A stretch of 64,000 bases of DNA from a virus, in the IMG/VR virus record IMGVR_UViG_3300028883_000037, positions 38,486 through 102,485 of that record; one strand, written 5' to 3'. Position numbers and translations under genes: made by a program. Shown here one piece after another: positions 33,967-43,217 of this stretch. The notes beneath the pieces were generated by a model that saw only the letters and a program-made list of their open reading frames with translations, ran no database searches and had not been told where the DNA came from. Positions within the stretch are counted from its first letter, which is position 1, and every line of letters starts with the position of its first letter.

Positions 33967-36900
33967 CTCATTATGGGTCCGCCGTTATCTAATCGTATGG
34001 TTTTGATTTTCTGTGTTATCATGAATCTAGGATCGACCAATTTAGAATTAGCTGGCAATCCTCCGAGGGTCATAATATATTCGTTGAATTCTTGTTCTGG
34101 GGTCTTATGTTCTGATAGTTCTGGGCATAAAATAACAGGAGCTAGAGCGTGTATTCCACCAGAATCGTTCAGTTGGCCTATTTGCCGTGCTGCGTCAGGT
34201 GGGTCTATTACGTCGTTGTTTAGGCTGGGCACATTGTGCACAGGTATTAGTGAGGCGTGATCCGATATCACAGCCTCCGGAAGTCCAACCAGGGACATCC
34301 CCAGAGCCATTACGATATCACTGTGATTTCCTGGACCTGGAACGTGTCCAATTTTATTTCCACCTAGGTGTATAAAGATGTGCAACTGGTCTACGAGTTC
34401 TGCGCTGTATACTCTAACTCCATCCTCTACTCCGATGTTGTCTAATATTGCTTTTACTAGCGTTGGTTTGTGTGCAGGTGAAGTTGGAAAACCGACTTTG
34501 GCTGTTCTTTGTCCTTTGGCGGTCTTCATGTGGTAGACGTTGGAATATCCGAAGTTATTGTAGAATTGCTGGCATACGGGTATCCCGAGTCCTGTTCTTT
34601 CTGGGACCACAAAGGCATTGTTGAAGTATCTGGCCAAATAATCCATCATACACATTAGGAAATACGGCTGAACTTGCATGTTCAATTCTGCTACTTGTTC
34701 ACAGTCATTACAGTCGATTACTACTATTGCTGATAGGTCGTTATCTTCTCCGCTGGAGATATCGACGCCCATACTGTAGGTGTGGCCTGGTGCGCCTGGC
34801 CGTATTATTTTGCCTTGTTCTATGAGGTCTGGCTGCGGTTTGATTGGACGCTTCCAGATTTTGAGTTTACCATCGAAGTCCAGTTCTAGTTCTTCGCTTG
34901 TGGTTGGGTGTATATAGGGGACTTTTCCTACTACGAAGTATTTCCGTCCCCCGTTGTTATCCAGGTCATCTACTAGGTATAACAGTTGATTTCTTGATAA
35001 TACTGTGTTTCCGGTTCCTATGAATTCTGCTAGGATTTCTTGTCTAAAGAGGTGTGCTTCTCCTCTTTGCTGTAGTTGTCTGTATTGTTCTTCTAGCCAG
35101 GGTGAGTAGTATGGTCCCCATTTTTCTTTTTCTTCTTTTGTTCTGCATTTCCGGATTCCGTCTGTGGGGCATATTCTTCTTTTTTGACCTGTTTTTTGAT
35201 CCTCGAATTCTATGGACCAGTCCATGTCCCACCAATTGACTATGATGGGGTTAAAGTCGTTTCTTTTCTTTTCAGCGTCACTCCATGTTACTTCATACCA
35301 ATTCCCTACTCCGTTACATGTACTAATAACTATCACAGATCCACCATGTTGCAGTGTCTTATGACTTATAAAACCGTTTGCTATGTAGGTATTGTTTTCG
35401 GGCACGCTAAGATCTAGAGTTTTTGCTTTACTTTCTCTTATAGACTTAACTTTCATAGGCACTAGGCCATTACTTAGTATTCTACCTAGAGCAGTATCTT
35501 TGTTATCATCACAGAGCAGGTCTATTGCTCTGTTATATGGTATTCTATTATTCCTTTGATAGTATCTGGTTATAGATTTTTTATTTGATTTTCTACAAAA
35601 TTCTTCAACTGCTTTATGTCGTATTGATAATCCGTGTTCCTGTTTAGGCGCATCTAGTATTACGTTCTTTCTATCTGATATGAATCCTATTTCGTTTATA
35701 AATCTTATATAATTTCTACGATCTATTGTTGATAATCTGTATGATTTCTTGCTGTTGGTAAATCCTCCTCTTCCTTCAGATGTTCTAGTTATAATGCCCA
35801 ATGAGAACAGAGATGATCTCACTTGGTCTATAAGAACCTTCGATACAGACGAACAAGTAATTCTTTTATTTGATGACGAGCCATCGGCTTCAAAATAACC
35901 TCTCAAAAATGCACATATGATTTCTGGGCCACTTGACAAAATCGCCTTTGGGATTCTAGCGTGATATACATCTTCCTTAATCAATCCATGCCTAAACATC
36001 CAGTCTACAAATGGGGCATTATAGACTTTGATATCAACCGTATGACACGCATATTCGGTTTTTGGATTTAGTCCGATATTCTTTAGTTTAATTATTAATT
36101 TTTCATGTAGCTGTTTGTCTGTAGGACAGCAATGCGGTTTTATTCTTTTCGGTCTAGAGACGGAGGAACTTCCGTCTCCGATATAATAACCTATAATCTC
36201 AGCAAGATCAACGGTCATTATATCTGGCAATTTTTGTGGCTTATGATGTACACAAGATGGACAAATATATTTTTCTTTCTTCGATTTCCGTAAAGTTATA
36301 ACCTTGAGAACAAATTTTTTGTAGCACTTATGACATATTACCTCAGTATGATCTCTGTTCTTAAGGTTCCCAAGATTAATTAGGTCACATTCCGGCTCTA
36401 CAAAAACATGTGGCTTTCCTCTACACGTATTTGGCAATAAGCAAACATAATCATCCTGTTTTAATTCTCTTAATTCTTTCCAGACATATTCTCCTTGTTC
36501 GTTAAATATTCTAAGTTTATGGTGTGGTGTTGCTTCAAATTCATAACCCAATTCGGTCTCAATATGTAAAGTATTGGTATATCCACTATTGAAGATAGCA
36601 GAACATTGCTTATCTCCAGAGTCCGTAGGGAGATCGATATCTAGATTCCCAAATTCCCCAATTCCAGTATTGTCATTAAGCATCTCCTTTATCTCTATCA
36701 AACCATCGTTTGTAGAGATAATTGAATCGTCAGAAACACAAGGCCAGCCTGCTGCCCACATCTCATCCATGTGCGGCATAAATCCAGCTTCATCAATAAT
36801 ATTCAAAGATGAAGAATTAGATCTCAGTGTTTCTTTAGAGGATGTCAGACTACTGATCTGTGATCCATTCGGAAACACGATCTCATGTTCATTGTATGTG

Positions 36901-38267
36901 GGTGGTGGATCGCCGTAGATCTGATGGAATTCTTTAGGCAGGTTATCATAGACGAATTTGATGTTCTTATCTAGGAAGGCTTTGGCGTCTCTGTCTCTTT
37001 TTGAGACGATTAAGATGGTTTTATGGGAGAAGAACATTCCATTCCATAGGGCATATGCCCCGGATAATGTGCTTATGCCGCAATTATGAACAACGGCTCC
37101 ATCTACGATATAATTATGAGTTTCTGGAATCGTAAGATCATAAACTTCACTTTCTGTATCTACTGGTTTAACAGATTTAATCTGACCCTTAATTCTATTA
37201 AATATAAATCCTTTTGTGATTTCTTTTCTTGGTTTTTTGCCAAATATTCCTATATATTTTGTAAATAATTCAAAATCTCTACCACCTATAATCCTTAATT
37301 TAGATATGGTTCCCTTACCAGGATAAATTTTAGAATTTATCCCGAATCTACTAAGAAGTTGTTTTAATTGATATAATATTATAACAGATTCCTGAGCTAT
37401 TCCAGCTTCATTACAATCCTTACCGCTATACCACCCATCTCCAGAGAACATCCTGTTTATCAAAGTAGCTACTGAGTCATTGTTCCAAGAAAAAACTTCT
37501 GCTGGTATTCGTTTTTGCTTGCCTGTTTGTTTGTCTATTCCAAGAGAACGCAACCATTTTCTAGCTTCAGAATGATTTGTCTGCATCCTATAATTATTGC
37601 TATCTGGAGCAAACGAACTAGAATGTGGCCTGATCTTCAGACGAACACCAAATTTTAATTCAAAATGCTTCTGGAATTCCAAAAGATATTTCCATCTCTT
37701 ATTTGTAAAATTAATCCATCTACCATAACATCCGTCCGTGATCAAATACCCCAACAAAATGGCATCGGACGTCATCCGGTTATTATAACAGCAGATGTCC
37801 GATACCTCTACAAGTACATCGTTTAAAGACAGATCAATTGCTTTTACCCAACCTTTGCTTGTTAAGAATTGATGATCGCCCGTACATATCGACCTATGGC
37901 CAGTTTTAGTCCTAACTTCGTAAAGATTCGTAGAAATTCCATTATTATGAACATCAGATACTTTCTGCACATCGAGACGGTTGTCTTTGAGAGTATATAC
38001 GATATCACCCTTCCTAATTTCTTCGATAGGACAAGGTCCGTTTGGCGTCCATACCATACTCCCTTTCACGAAGCACTGCCTCGTTTTTCTGTAAACGTTA
38101 AATCTGTATTTTTTGAAATCTTCTAAGCTCTTCTTTTGGTAATCAAATAATCCAAATGGTAAAATACCAGCAACCGGGTGTTTGATCTTACAAAAATTCT
38201 CTATAAAATACATTGGGCTTCTCTGGCAACGCCGGAGAAGATCGGACATCAACTTTTTTCTATTCAT
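33963..38267 (-). CDS. terminase large subunit (gp17-like) with two inteins
   Basis: 1434 codons; about 642 residues without the inteins. ATPase parts: VYRKTRQ | CGISTLSGAYALW (a Walker A variant whose basic residue lies before the loop, as in several phage terminases), LNIIDEAGF (Walker B), AGWP | TLQHGG then ISTCNG (coupling motif). Nuclease part: MGVDISSGEDND, VVPERTGLGI and GNHSDIVMALG give the RNase H-like acidic residues. It cuts and pumps DNA through the portal. Intein 1 sits in the Walker A loop and intein 2 next to the coupling motif, so splicing is required for function. Confidence 0.9.
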   Translation of the reverse strand: MNRKKLMSDLLRRCQRSPMYFIENFCKIKHPVAGILPFGLFDYQKKSLEDFKKYRFNVYRKTRQCFVKGSMVWTPNGPCPIEEIRKGDIVYTLKDNRLDVQKVSDVHNNGISTNLYEVRTKTGHRSICTGDHQFLTSKGWVKAIDLSLNDVLVEVSDICCYNNRMTSDAILLGYLITDGCYGRWINFTNKRWKYLLEFQKHFELKFGVRLKIRPHSSSFAPDSNNYRMQTNHSEARKWLRSLGIDKQTGKQKRIPAEVFSWNNDSVATLINRMFSGDGWYSGKDCNEAGIAQESVIILYQLKQLLSRFGINSKIYPGKGTISKLRIIGGRDFELFTKYIGIFGKKPRKEITKGFIFNRIKGQIKSVKPVDTESEVYDLTIPETHNYIVDGAVVHNCGISTLSGAYALWNGMFFSHKTILIVSKRDRDAKAFLDKNIKFVYDNLPKEFHQIYGDPPPTYNEHEIVFPNGSQISSLTSSKETLRSNSSSLNIIDEAGFMPHMDEMWAAGWPCVSDDSIISTNDGLIEIKEMLNDNTGIGEFGNLDIDLPTDSGDKQCSAIFNSGYTNTLHIETELGYEFEATPHHKLRIFNEQGEYVWKELRELKQDDYVCLLPNTCRGKPHVFVEPECDLINLGNLKNRDHTEVICHKCYKKFVLKVITLRKSKKEKYICPSCVHHKPQKLPDIMTVDLAEIIGYYIGDGSSSVSRPKRIKPHCCPTDKQLHEKLIIKLKNIGLNPKTEYACHTVDIKVYNAPFVDWMFRHGLIKEDVYHARIPKAILSSGPEIICAFLRGYFEADGSSSNKRITCSSVSKVLIDQVRSSLFSLGIITRTSEGRGGFTNSKKSYRLSTIDRRNYIRFINEIGFISDRKNVILDAPKQEHGLSIRHKAVEEFCRKSNKKSITRYYQRNNRIPYNRAIDLLCDDNKDTALGRILSNGLVPMKVKSIRESKAKTLDLSVPENNTYIANGFISHKTLQHGGSVIVISTCNGVGNWYEVTWSDAEKKRNDFNPIIVNWWDMDWSIEFEDQKTGQKRRICPTDGIRKCRTKEEKEKWGPYYSPWLEEQYRQLQQRGEAHLFRQEILAEFIGTGNTVLSRNQLLYLVDDLDNNGGRKYFVVGKVPYIHPTTSEELELDFDGKLKIWKRPIKPQPDLIEQGKIIRPGAPGHTYSMGVDISSGEDNDLSAIVVIDCNDCEQVAELNMQVQPYFLMCMMDYLARYFNNAFVVPERTGLGIPVCQQFYNNFGYSNVYHMKTAKGQRTAKVGFPTSPAHKPTLVKAILDNIGVEDGVRVYSAELVDQLHIFIHLGGNKIGHVPGPGNHSDIVMALGMSLVGLPEAVISDHASLIPVHNVPSLNNDVIDPPDAARQIGQLNDSGGIHALAPVILCPELSEHKTPEQEFNEYIMTLGGLPANSKLVDPRFMITQKIKTIRLDNGGPIMR
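35358..36740 (-). mobile_element. intein 2 in terminase, terminal residue Lys
   Basis: 461 residues (510-970), from CVSDDSIISTNDG to IANGFISHK before Thr+1. Block B is FEATPHHKLRI. It carries an internal zinc ribbon (CHKC...CPSC) and LAGLIDADG motifs IIGYYIGDG and FLRGYFEADG. The final codon is AAG (Lys, plus 35358-35360) where Asn is expected, and Asn cyclisation normally releases the intein. Confidence 0.85.
37083..38075 (-). mobile_element. intein 1 in terminase (Walker A site)
   Basis: 331 residues (65-395), from CFVKGSMVWTPNG to VDGAVVHN before Cys+1. Block B is ICTGDHQFLT. LAGLIDADG motifs LLGYLITDGCY and LINRMFSGDG keep the acidic residues. Confidence 0.9.
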
Positions 38268-38841
38268 CTTGTTTCTTCGGTTGCGATAGAAGCGCCACTA
38301 AATCAAGATCACCAGTAATATGCTCACCCCCCTGTACATTAACAATCACATCGTTGTTCTTTACAGAAGCCATCAACTTCGCAACCGAGTCCAATGCCCT
38401 ACTAGCATTAGAATTAATATCAGACTTAACCTGCAATGCCTTAATATAATTATCAAGTAAAGGAGTCAACCCTTTTTGATCAGAATTCTGTAACTTAGCA
38501 TTCAATGCACTCTTAATAGTCTGTATAGCCTCTTCCACCTGGTCTCTATCACTTCTCTGATTATTGATTATCTCGTCTACAGACACGGAGAATTTAGTTA
38601 ACATCTCTGCCACACCCTGAGAGAATTCTGATTTCTCTGGTGAAGCATCAATATCTAAAGGAGCTGGAAGCGGCTCGAAGTATGGATCTACTAATTCAGG
38701 TTCAGCTACCTGATGCTGTAGCGGCGGTGCTTCTGGTGGTGGATCTGGACATTCTTCTATTTCTTCTAGTATATCTTGCAATTCATCTGGACTGATACTT
38801 CCTTCTTCGAAATCGTCTGGATGCGATTCTTCAGACATCAC
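38260..38841 (-). CDS. terminase small subunit-like (gp16-like)
   Basis: 193 residues. An acidic Pro-rich N-terminal region is followed by a helical core (VEEAIQTIKSALNAK and ALDSVAKLMASVKNND) and a short strand-like end, VNVQGGEHITGDLDL. Layout and position, directly upstream of gp17 with an 8-base overlap, match T4 gp16, which regulates terminase and recognises DNA for packaging. Sequence similarity is weak, so the call leans on synteny. Confidence 0.6.
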   Translation of the reverse strand: MMSEESHPDDFEEGSISPDELQDILEEIEECPDPPPEAPPLQHQVAEPELVDPYFEPLPAPLDIDASPEKSEFSQGVAEMLTKFSVSVDEIINNQRSDRDQVEEAIQTIKSALNAKLQNSDQKGLTPLLDNYIKALQVKSDINSNASRALDSVAKLMASVKNNDVIVNVQGGEHITGDLDLVALLSQPKKQDE

Positions 38842-39412
38842 AAGCTTCTCTGAACTTATGTAGGGTATCTAAATCAAATCTGCATGGTCTTCTATTTCTT
38901 GAGACCAGCCACCCTCTATTTATATCCCAGATTGTCTTATCTGCTCTGTGGCCACTGCCGTTTTCATAAGATTCTCCTATATCCCTCCATCCGCCCATAT
39001 TTAGGGCTATGATTCTATTGACAAATTTTTTGAGCGTTTCTGTGTGTTTGAATCCAGATAAAGATTCTCTGATTTGTGATATGGTCTTGGTGTGGTTGTC
39101 ACACAGAAATAATATTGCTTCTCTAAGGTTGTCCGCTACGTCTCGCTGTATTCTGTGTCCGCTTCTGGTTGGGTCTGTATCTGCTGATTTCTTGGGTACT
39201 ATTCTTGATTTCATATTAATTGTCTTTGGTCTTGCGTTCTTCATTCTTGTTTTTCTATACATTTTTTCTCTGGCCGATTTTGGTGTACTTTCTGAGAGGG
39301 CCTTGTCGATTTGTTTCATGTTATCGTCCAGTTCTTGTCCTGAGGCCGAGATATAAGACCATAATATATCTTTTAGTAGTTTCTTTTGATCAGTACTCAG
39401 GGTCTTGCTCAT
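38831..39412 (-). CDS. hypothetical basic protein between sigma and terminase genes
   Basis: 193 residues, not recognised. The N half is basic (MYRKTRMKNARPKTINMKSR); the C half looks like a winged-helix-type region (REAILFLCDNHTKTISQIRE, then LKKFVNRIIALNMGGW). Overlaps of 11 and 23 bases with its neighbours tie it to the sigma-terminase transcript. A DNA-binding role is likely but the target is unknown. Confidence 0.5.
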   Translation of the reverse strand: MSKTLSTDQKKLLKDILWSYISASGQELDDNMKQIDKALSESTPKSAREKMYRKTRMKNARPKTINMKSRIVPKKSADTDPTRSGHRIQRDVADNLREAILFLCDNHTKTISQIRESLSGFKHTETLKKFVNRIIALNMGGWRDIGESYENGSGHRADKTIWDINRGWLVSRNRRPCRFDLDTLHKFREACDV

Positions 39413-40337
39413 TGTCGTCTGACTTCCTTTTGAACATTTGATCTTCTTCGTTCATTGGGGAATCAGTAAATTCCTCTGACCTAAGACGTATAAATTTTAG
39501 GAAGTTTGTAATGGTTTGACGACTCAGATCAGTTTCATCAACCAGTTTCCCTATCATGCCATCATGTGCGCGGTCGTCTTTGTCATAGAGCTCCTCTAGA
39601 GCTTCTATGATCCTGTTATATTCCTGGTTATATTTGCAGATTTGTTTGGCTTCATTTAAGAAACGCTCAAGTGCAAAGCTTTTGTTTTGTGCTTTATTCT
39701 CTAGGTGATTTTGTAGAAGAGGACTGTTTTTCTTATCTCTGTTCTCTTTCTTAATATGGGCCAGAATCACGGTTCGACCTATCTGCGACCACAGGTTGAA
39801 TATCTTGGAGGTGCCTCTATAATAAATATTACACTCAACAACTTCCTCATCATCACGATCATCATCAAAACCCAACCAAAGCGATTCTATATTACCACGC
39901 GTGAACTTATTACCACACTTTTTGCACCTCTTAAAACGCTTAACAACATCATCAATAAATACAAACTCATCAGCAATCAAAGAATCATTTGGCCTCTGAG
40001 TATTATAACATAATTTACAGTGTGGCCTAGCCTCATACTTGTATAAAGCACTCTCTATCTGCACCCATGCAACCTGATAGAGATCATTAATAGACGCATC
40101 ATCCTTACCTGGGCATATCTGCCCCAAATTATGCGCTTTGATTAAGTTGTCGATGAGATCACCAGCTGAGACCATAATCTGGTCTCTCAAATCCACATCC
40201 GTGCAGCTTGTCTCATGATATCTGTATAATAACCTCTCTACCTTCTCATTATCAAAATAATAATTAGATTTATATATTTCGTGTCTGTGGCTATTTTTTC
40301 GGGATTTTGTACCTGGACTTGATGAACTTTTTGCCAT
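39390..40337 (-). CDS. late sigma factor (gp55-like) with inserted zinc ribbon
   Basis: 315 residues. A sigma region 2-like core is split: DLYQVAWVQIESALYKYEA before and IFNLWSQIGRTVILAHIKKE after. Between them sits a roughly 80-residue insertion with CKLC and CKKC pairs, a zinc ribbon. Near the C end DETDLSRQTITNFLKFIRL looks like an HTH, which T4 gp55 lacks. Such factors direct host RNA polymerase to TATAAATA-type late promoters, two of which occur in this window. The gene overlaps uvsW by 47 bases. Confidence 0.7.
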   Translation of the reverse strand: MAKSSSSPGTKSRKNSHRHEIYKSNYYFDNEKVERLLYRYHETSCTDVDLRDQIMVSAGDLIDNLIKAHNLGQICPGKDDASINDLYQVAWVQIESALYKYEARPHCKLCYNTQRPNDSLIADEFVFIDDVVKRFKRCKKCGNKFTRGNIESLWLGFDDDRDDEEVVECNIYYRGTSKIFNLWSQIGRTVILAHIKKENRDKKNSPLLQNHLENKAQNKSFALERFLNEAKQICKYNQEYNRIIEALEELYDKDDRAHDGMIGKLVDETDLSRQTITNFLKFIRLRSEEFTDSPMNEEDQMFKRKSDDNEQDPEY

Positions 40338-42006
40338 CTATTTCTGCCTTAGATGTGATAACTTTTGTTGGGTAACCCATCTCGACCACAGTCTTAAGGT
40401 TTTCCCTAGAATGCTTATATAAATATTTATTTGTGAGATGAAAGAATCCAAATACCCTTGCCCAACCTCGTTTGTTCCTACGAACCGACCTACCGACCTT
40501 CTGGTCAAACTGAGACCATTGCCCACCACCCCCAATAATAACCAAATTCTCCACACCACACTTCAAATCAAAACCACGACCAACAATCTTACTACCAATC
40601 AAACACTTCAAATCTCTACGCTCAAACGCCTCAACACACTCTCGGCGATACTTCTTAGAAGATTTACCATATATAAACACAGAACCAGGAATATGCTCCT
40701 GTAGACCAAAACCAAGAGGCTCAATAGGAGAAGTATCAATCAAAATAAGCGTACCTTCCTCTCCAAACTGCAGAGGAATAGTAGCAACCAAAGAATGAAA
40801 ATCATCATTATCAACAATATCTTCCTTCAAAGCAATATCATAAGCACGACCATCACGCCTATCCCCATCCTCGATAGCAATGAAAAACATCCTAATAGGA
40901 ATAATCCGCCCAGCCGCCTGAACCTCCTCCCTACTCGTCTCCGAAATAATACTACCCATATGCTCCTTCAAAATCAAATTCTTAACAGGCTTAGAACGCT
41001 CATAAGGAGTTGCACTAAAACCAAACTTTCTACGCCCCTTAAAATACCTCTTAAACAACTTAGCATACTGCTTAGTCGTAGCCAAATCCACCTCATCGAC
41101 CAATAACAAATCACATTTCGATACCATCCCCTGTATTTCTCTAGCATGTTCCAACCTAGTCTTATAAGCCTTCATCCTAATCTCAAAATCAACCTCAGCA
41201 CAATAATTGCGGAGTAATAAAGAAACAGGACCACTTAACTCAGAAACAGCCTCCGGATTATCCAACAACGCCTCACCAACCGCAGTAGGCAAAGCCCTGC
41301 GGATATGTCCCAAAGCATTCTCCGATTTGCTAGACAACCATCTCTCCAACATAGACAAAGCACGCTTGACTTTCATTTTCTTGCATATATCATCAAATTC
41401 AGGCTTAGTAGGAGAAGATAAAGACTGAATACTACCTATAATCACCTGATTCCCATTCGGCATATTCCCAAAACAGAACATACCAACATCATTATTATGG
41501 ACAACATTACGAAGATTAACTCTCTCTACGATCTGTTCGAGAACAACAACCTGCTCCGTAATAACCACAGTAGGACAACGAAACATCTTAATCAAACCAC
41601 AAGCAACCTCGGTCTTACCACTGCCCGTAGTCGATTTGATAATACCTATTTCCTTCTCACAACACACCTTAAGAGCATCAACCTGATACTTCAGAAGCGT
41701 AATACCATCCAACAGCGTCTCAGTTATCTGATCACGATTAGGAGCCGGATATTTCGGCGCAGGTCTCTCGTCAGAGATCTCCAGAGGTATTCTATTCTGC
41801 TCACAACATATCTTAAGTTCATCTAGGAAAGATAATTCAAGTCTAGCGTGTTTCTGGTTGTATTTCCTGACCCACCCATCCCAATCGCTTGTGGAATATC
41901 TTGCTCTTGGGTCTAATACTGAAAAATGGGATTTAACTACGTCTTCATTGTCTGATGTTAGTTGCTCTAGATAGATGTGTCTGTTATCAATTATCCTTGC
42001 CAGCAC
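40291..42006 (-). CDS. uvsW: UvsW-like SF2 helicase
   Basis: 571 residues. Helicase motifs in order: TTGSGKT (126-132), DEVD (304-307), SAT (331-333) and the motif VI stretch FDQKVGRSVR (500-509). The layout, with a helical insertion between motifs I and II and an N-terminal small domain, matches T4 UvsW, which unwinds branched DNA and R-loops and helps shift from origin- to recombination-dependent replication. It starts the minus transcript that continues through sigma and terminase. On the plus strand A/C-rich sequence changes to G/T-rich near 41800. Confidence 0.8.
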   Translation of the reverse strand: MLARIIDNRHIYLEQLTSDNEDVVKSHFSVLDPRARYSTSDWDGWVRKYNQKHARLELSFLDELKICCEQNRIPLEISDERPAPKYPAPNRDQITETLLDGITLLKYQVDALKVCCEKEIGIIKSTTGSGKTEVACGLIKMFRCPTVVITEQVVVLEQIVERVNLRNVVHNNDVGMFCFGNMPNGNQVIIGSIQSLSSPTKPEFDDICKKMKVKRALSMLERWLSSKSENALGHIRRALPTAVGEALLDNPEAVSELSGPVSLLLRNYCAEVDFEIRMKAYKTRLEHAREIQGMVSKCDLLLVDEVDLATTKQYAKLFKRYFKGRRKFGFSATPYERSKPVKNLILKEHMGSIISETSREEVQAAGRIIPIRMFFIAIEDGDRRDGRAYDIALKEDIVDNDDFHSLVATIPLQFGEEGTLILIDTSPIEPLGFGLQEHIPGSVFIYGKSSKKYRRECVEAFERRDLKCLIGSKIVGRGFDLKCGVENLVIIGGGGQWSQFDQKVGRSVRRNKRGWARVFGFFHLTNKYLYKHSRENLKTVVEMGYPTKVITSKAEIDGKKFIKSRYKIPKK

Positions 42007-42256
42007 GTTTAATCCCCTTCTTCTGTCCTGATTGGGCCTCTGTATAGTAGCGTACTTCTGTGGCGTTTACCCACTTGAAATCGCCCCTGATGTTTGGTAT
42101 CAAGAATTCTGTGCGAAGAACTTCGTCTTTTTCATTAGTTACAGTTTCTATTTTGAATACCGGGAAGAGTTTACGTATAGCAAAACCATAATCTTTAGCA
42201 GTTTTCTCGTTCTTGAAAACAACCCGACATATCGGGTTGTGTATCGGCGCATCCAT
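41987..42256 (-). CDS. hypothetical protein, 89 aa
   Basis: Not recognised. A small alpha/beta protein (CRVVFKNEKTAKDYGFAIR, then FLIPNIRGDFKWVNATEVRY). Start follows GGGGATGAAAC. It overlaps uvsW by 20 bases and lies immediately upstream of it, so they are probably co-expressed. Confidence 0.5.
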   Translation of the reverse strand: MDAPIHNPICRVVFKNEKTAKDYGFAIRKLFPVFKIETVTNEKDEVLRTEFLIPNIRGDFKWVNATEVRYYTEAQSGQKKGIKRAGKDN

Positions 42257-42569
42257 GTTTCATCCCCAATATAAGAAAAATGGTCAAAAGCACAAGAATA
42301 ATCCAGGCAAAAATGACCTTTTTGCCTGGTACAAAATATTCCCTTATGCCTATTATTGGCGGTTTTCGACTGTAGTCGAAACTATATGATATCCTTTTAG
42401 AAACCCTGAGTAAATTATTCTTATTATCTTGTACCACAGCGTGCAGAGGGCAATCCATCTTGCTGATCTCTTCATCTAGAGCAGCAATAGCATCCTCAGA
42501 AGAATCGAACCTATCCCCTAATACGTGTTTGACATTATCCTTATCAGTAATAGAAACAGACCATCTCAT
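42195..42569 (-). CDS. hypothetical C-terminally anchored membrane protein
   Basis: 124 residues: a soluble N domain (ITDKDNVKHVLGDRFDSSED), a basic stretch, then one membrane segment, VIFAWIILVLLTIFLILGM, near residue 90, and a short Cys-containing tail. No signal peptide, so a tail-anchor topology is likely. It overlaps the next gene by 62 bases. Confidence 0.45.
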   Translation of the reverse strand: MRWSVSITDKDNVKHVLGDRFDSSEDAIAALDEEISKMDCPLHAVVQDNKNNLLRVSKRISYSFDYSRKPPIIGIREYFVPGKKVIFAWIILVLLTIFLILGMKHGCADTQPDMSGCFQERENC

Positions 42570-42859
42570 GACTTCTTCCTAGATTTAGTCTTCTTTATAC
42601 TCTTAACCGGATTCAATAAAGCAAGTTTAAGCTGTACCAAAATAGAAGCAAACTTCCCCCTAATCACACACTCATCCAAAGTCTGCAAAACAAACTTAGT
42701 AACATCATCACTAATATTAACAACCTCTTTATCCTTAGATTCTTCCAAAGATTTACTAAGTAACAACACCTTATCGGCATCGCTACCGCGAATCTCGGTA
42801 TTCTCAATGATTCTGGATAGAAAGTCTTTCTGGATTTCACTTATATTATAATTAGGCAT
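42566..42859 (-). CDS. hypothetical protein, 97 aa
   Basis: Not recognised. Helical, with a strongly basic end (KSIKKTKSRKKS) suggesting nucleic-acid contact. ATGA overlap with the downstream gene. Confidence 0.45.
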   Translation of the reverse strand: MPNYNISEIQKDFLSRIIENTEIRGSDADKVLLLSKSLEESKDKEVVNISDDVTKFVLQTLDECVIRGKFASILVQLKLALLNPVKSIKKTKSRKKS

Positions 42860-42893
42860 ATCAGTCTCCCTAAATTAGATACGCCTAAACAAC

Positions 42894-43217
42894 TCATTCA
42901 GAATCTTTCAGAATCTTCCTTAACTCATCATAAGTAACATATCTTCCCTTAGCTTTCTGCACATCCTTCTCCTGAGCAGCACGACCAACCTTATGCACAT
43001 CGGAATCTTTAGCCTTACCGACAGGCTTCATGGTCGTATCTTCCTGCTCACTAATACTATAATCATCAACAGAAACATGCAACTCCAAATTACCACACTT
43101 AATAAAACTACCAAACTGCTCCGTAGAGACTATCTCCGCCTCTCCTAGCAAATCCGGAAGATACGCAACAGCCTTCTTGAGACCCTTCTCATTCAAGAAT
43201 TTTTTACTCATCATCAC
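42894..43217 (-). CDS. hypothetical protein, 107 aa
   Basis: Not recognised. The start could be any of the first three Met codons. A small beta region (FIKCGNLELHVSVDDYS) is followed by a charged linker and a short helix. The start overlaps the stop of the 278-aa gene upstream by 4 bases. Confidence 0.45.
   Translation of the reverse strand: MMMSKKFLNEKGLKKAVAYLPDLLGEAEIVSTEQFGSFIKCGNLELHVSVDDYSISEQEDTTMKPVGKAKDSDVHKVGRAAQEKDVQKAKGRYVTYDELRKILKDSE

Noticed and set aside
40408-40432. TATAAATA-like sequence in uvsW
   Set aside because: It lies inside a coding region with no gene start nearby, so it is probably chance in AT-rich codons.
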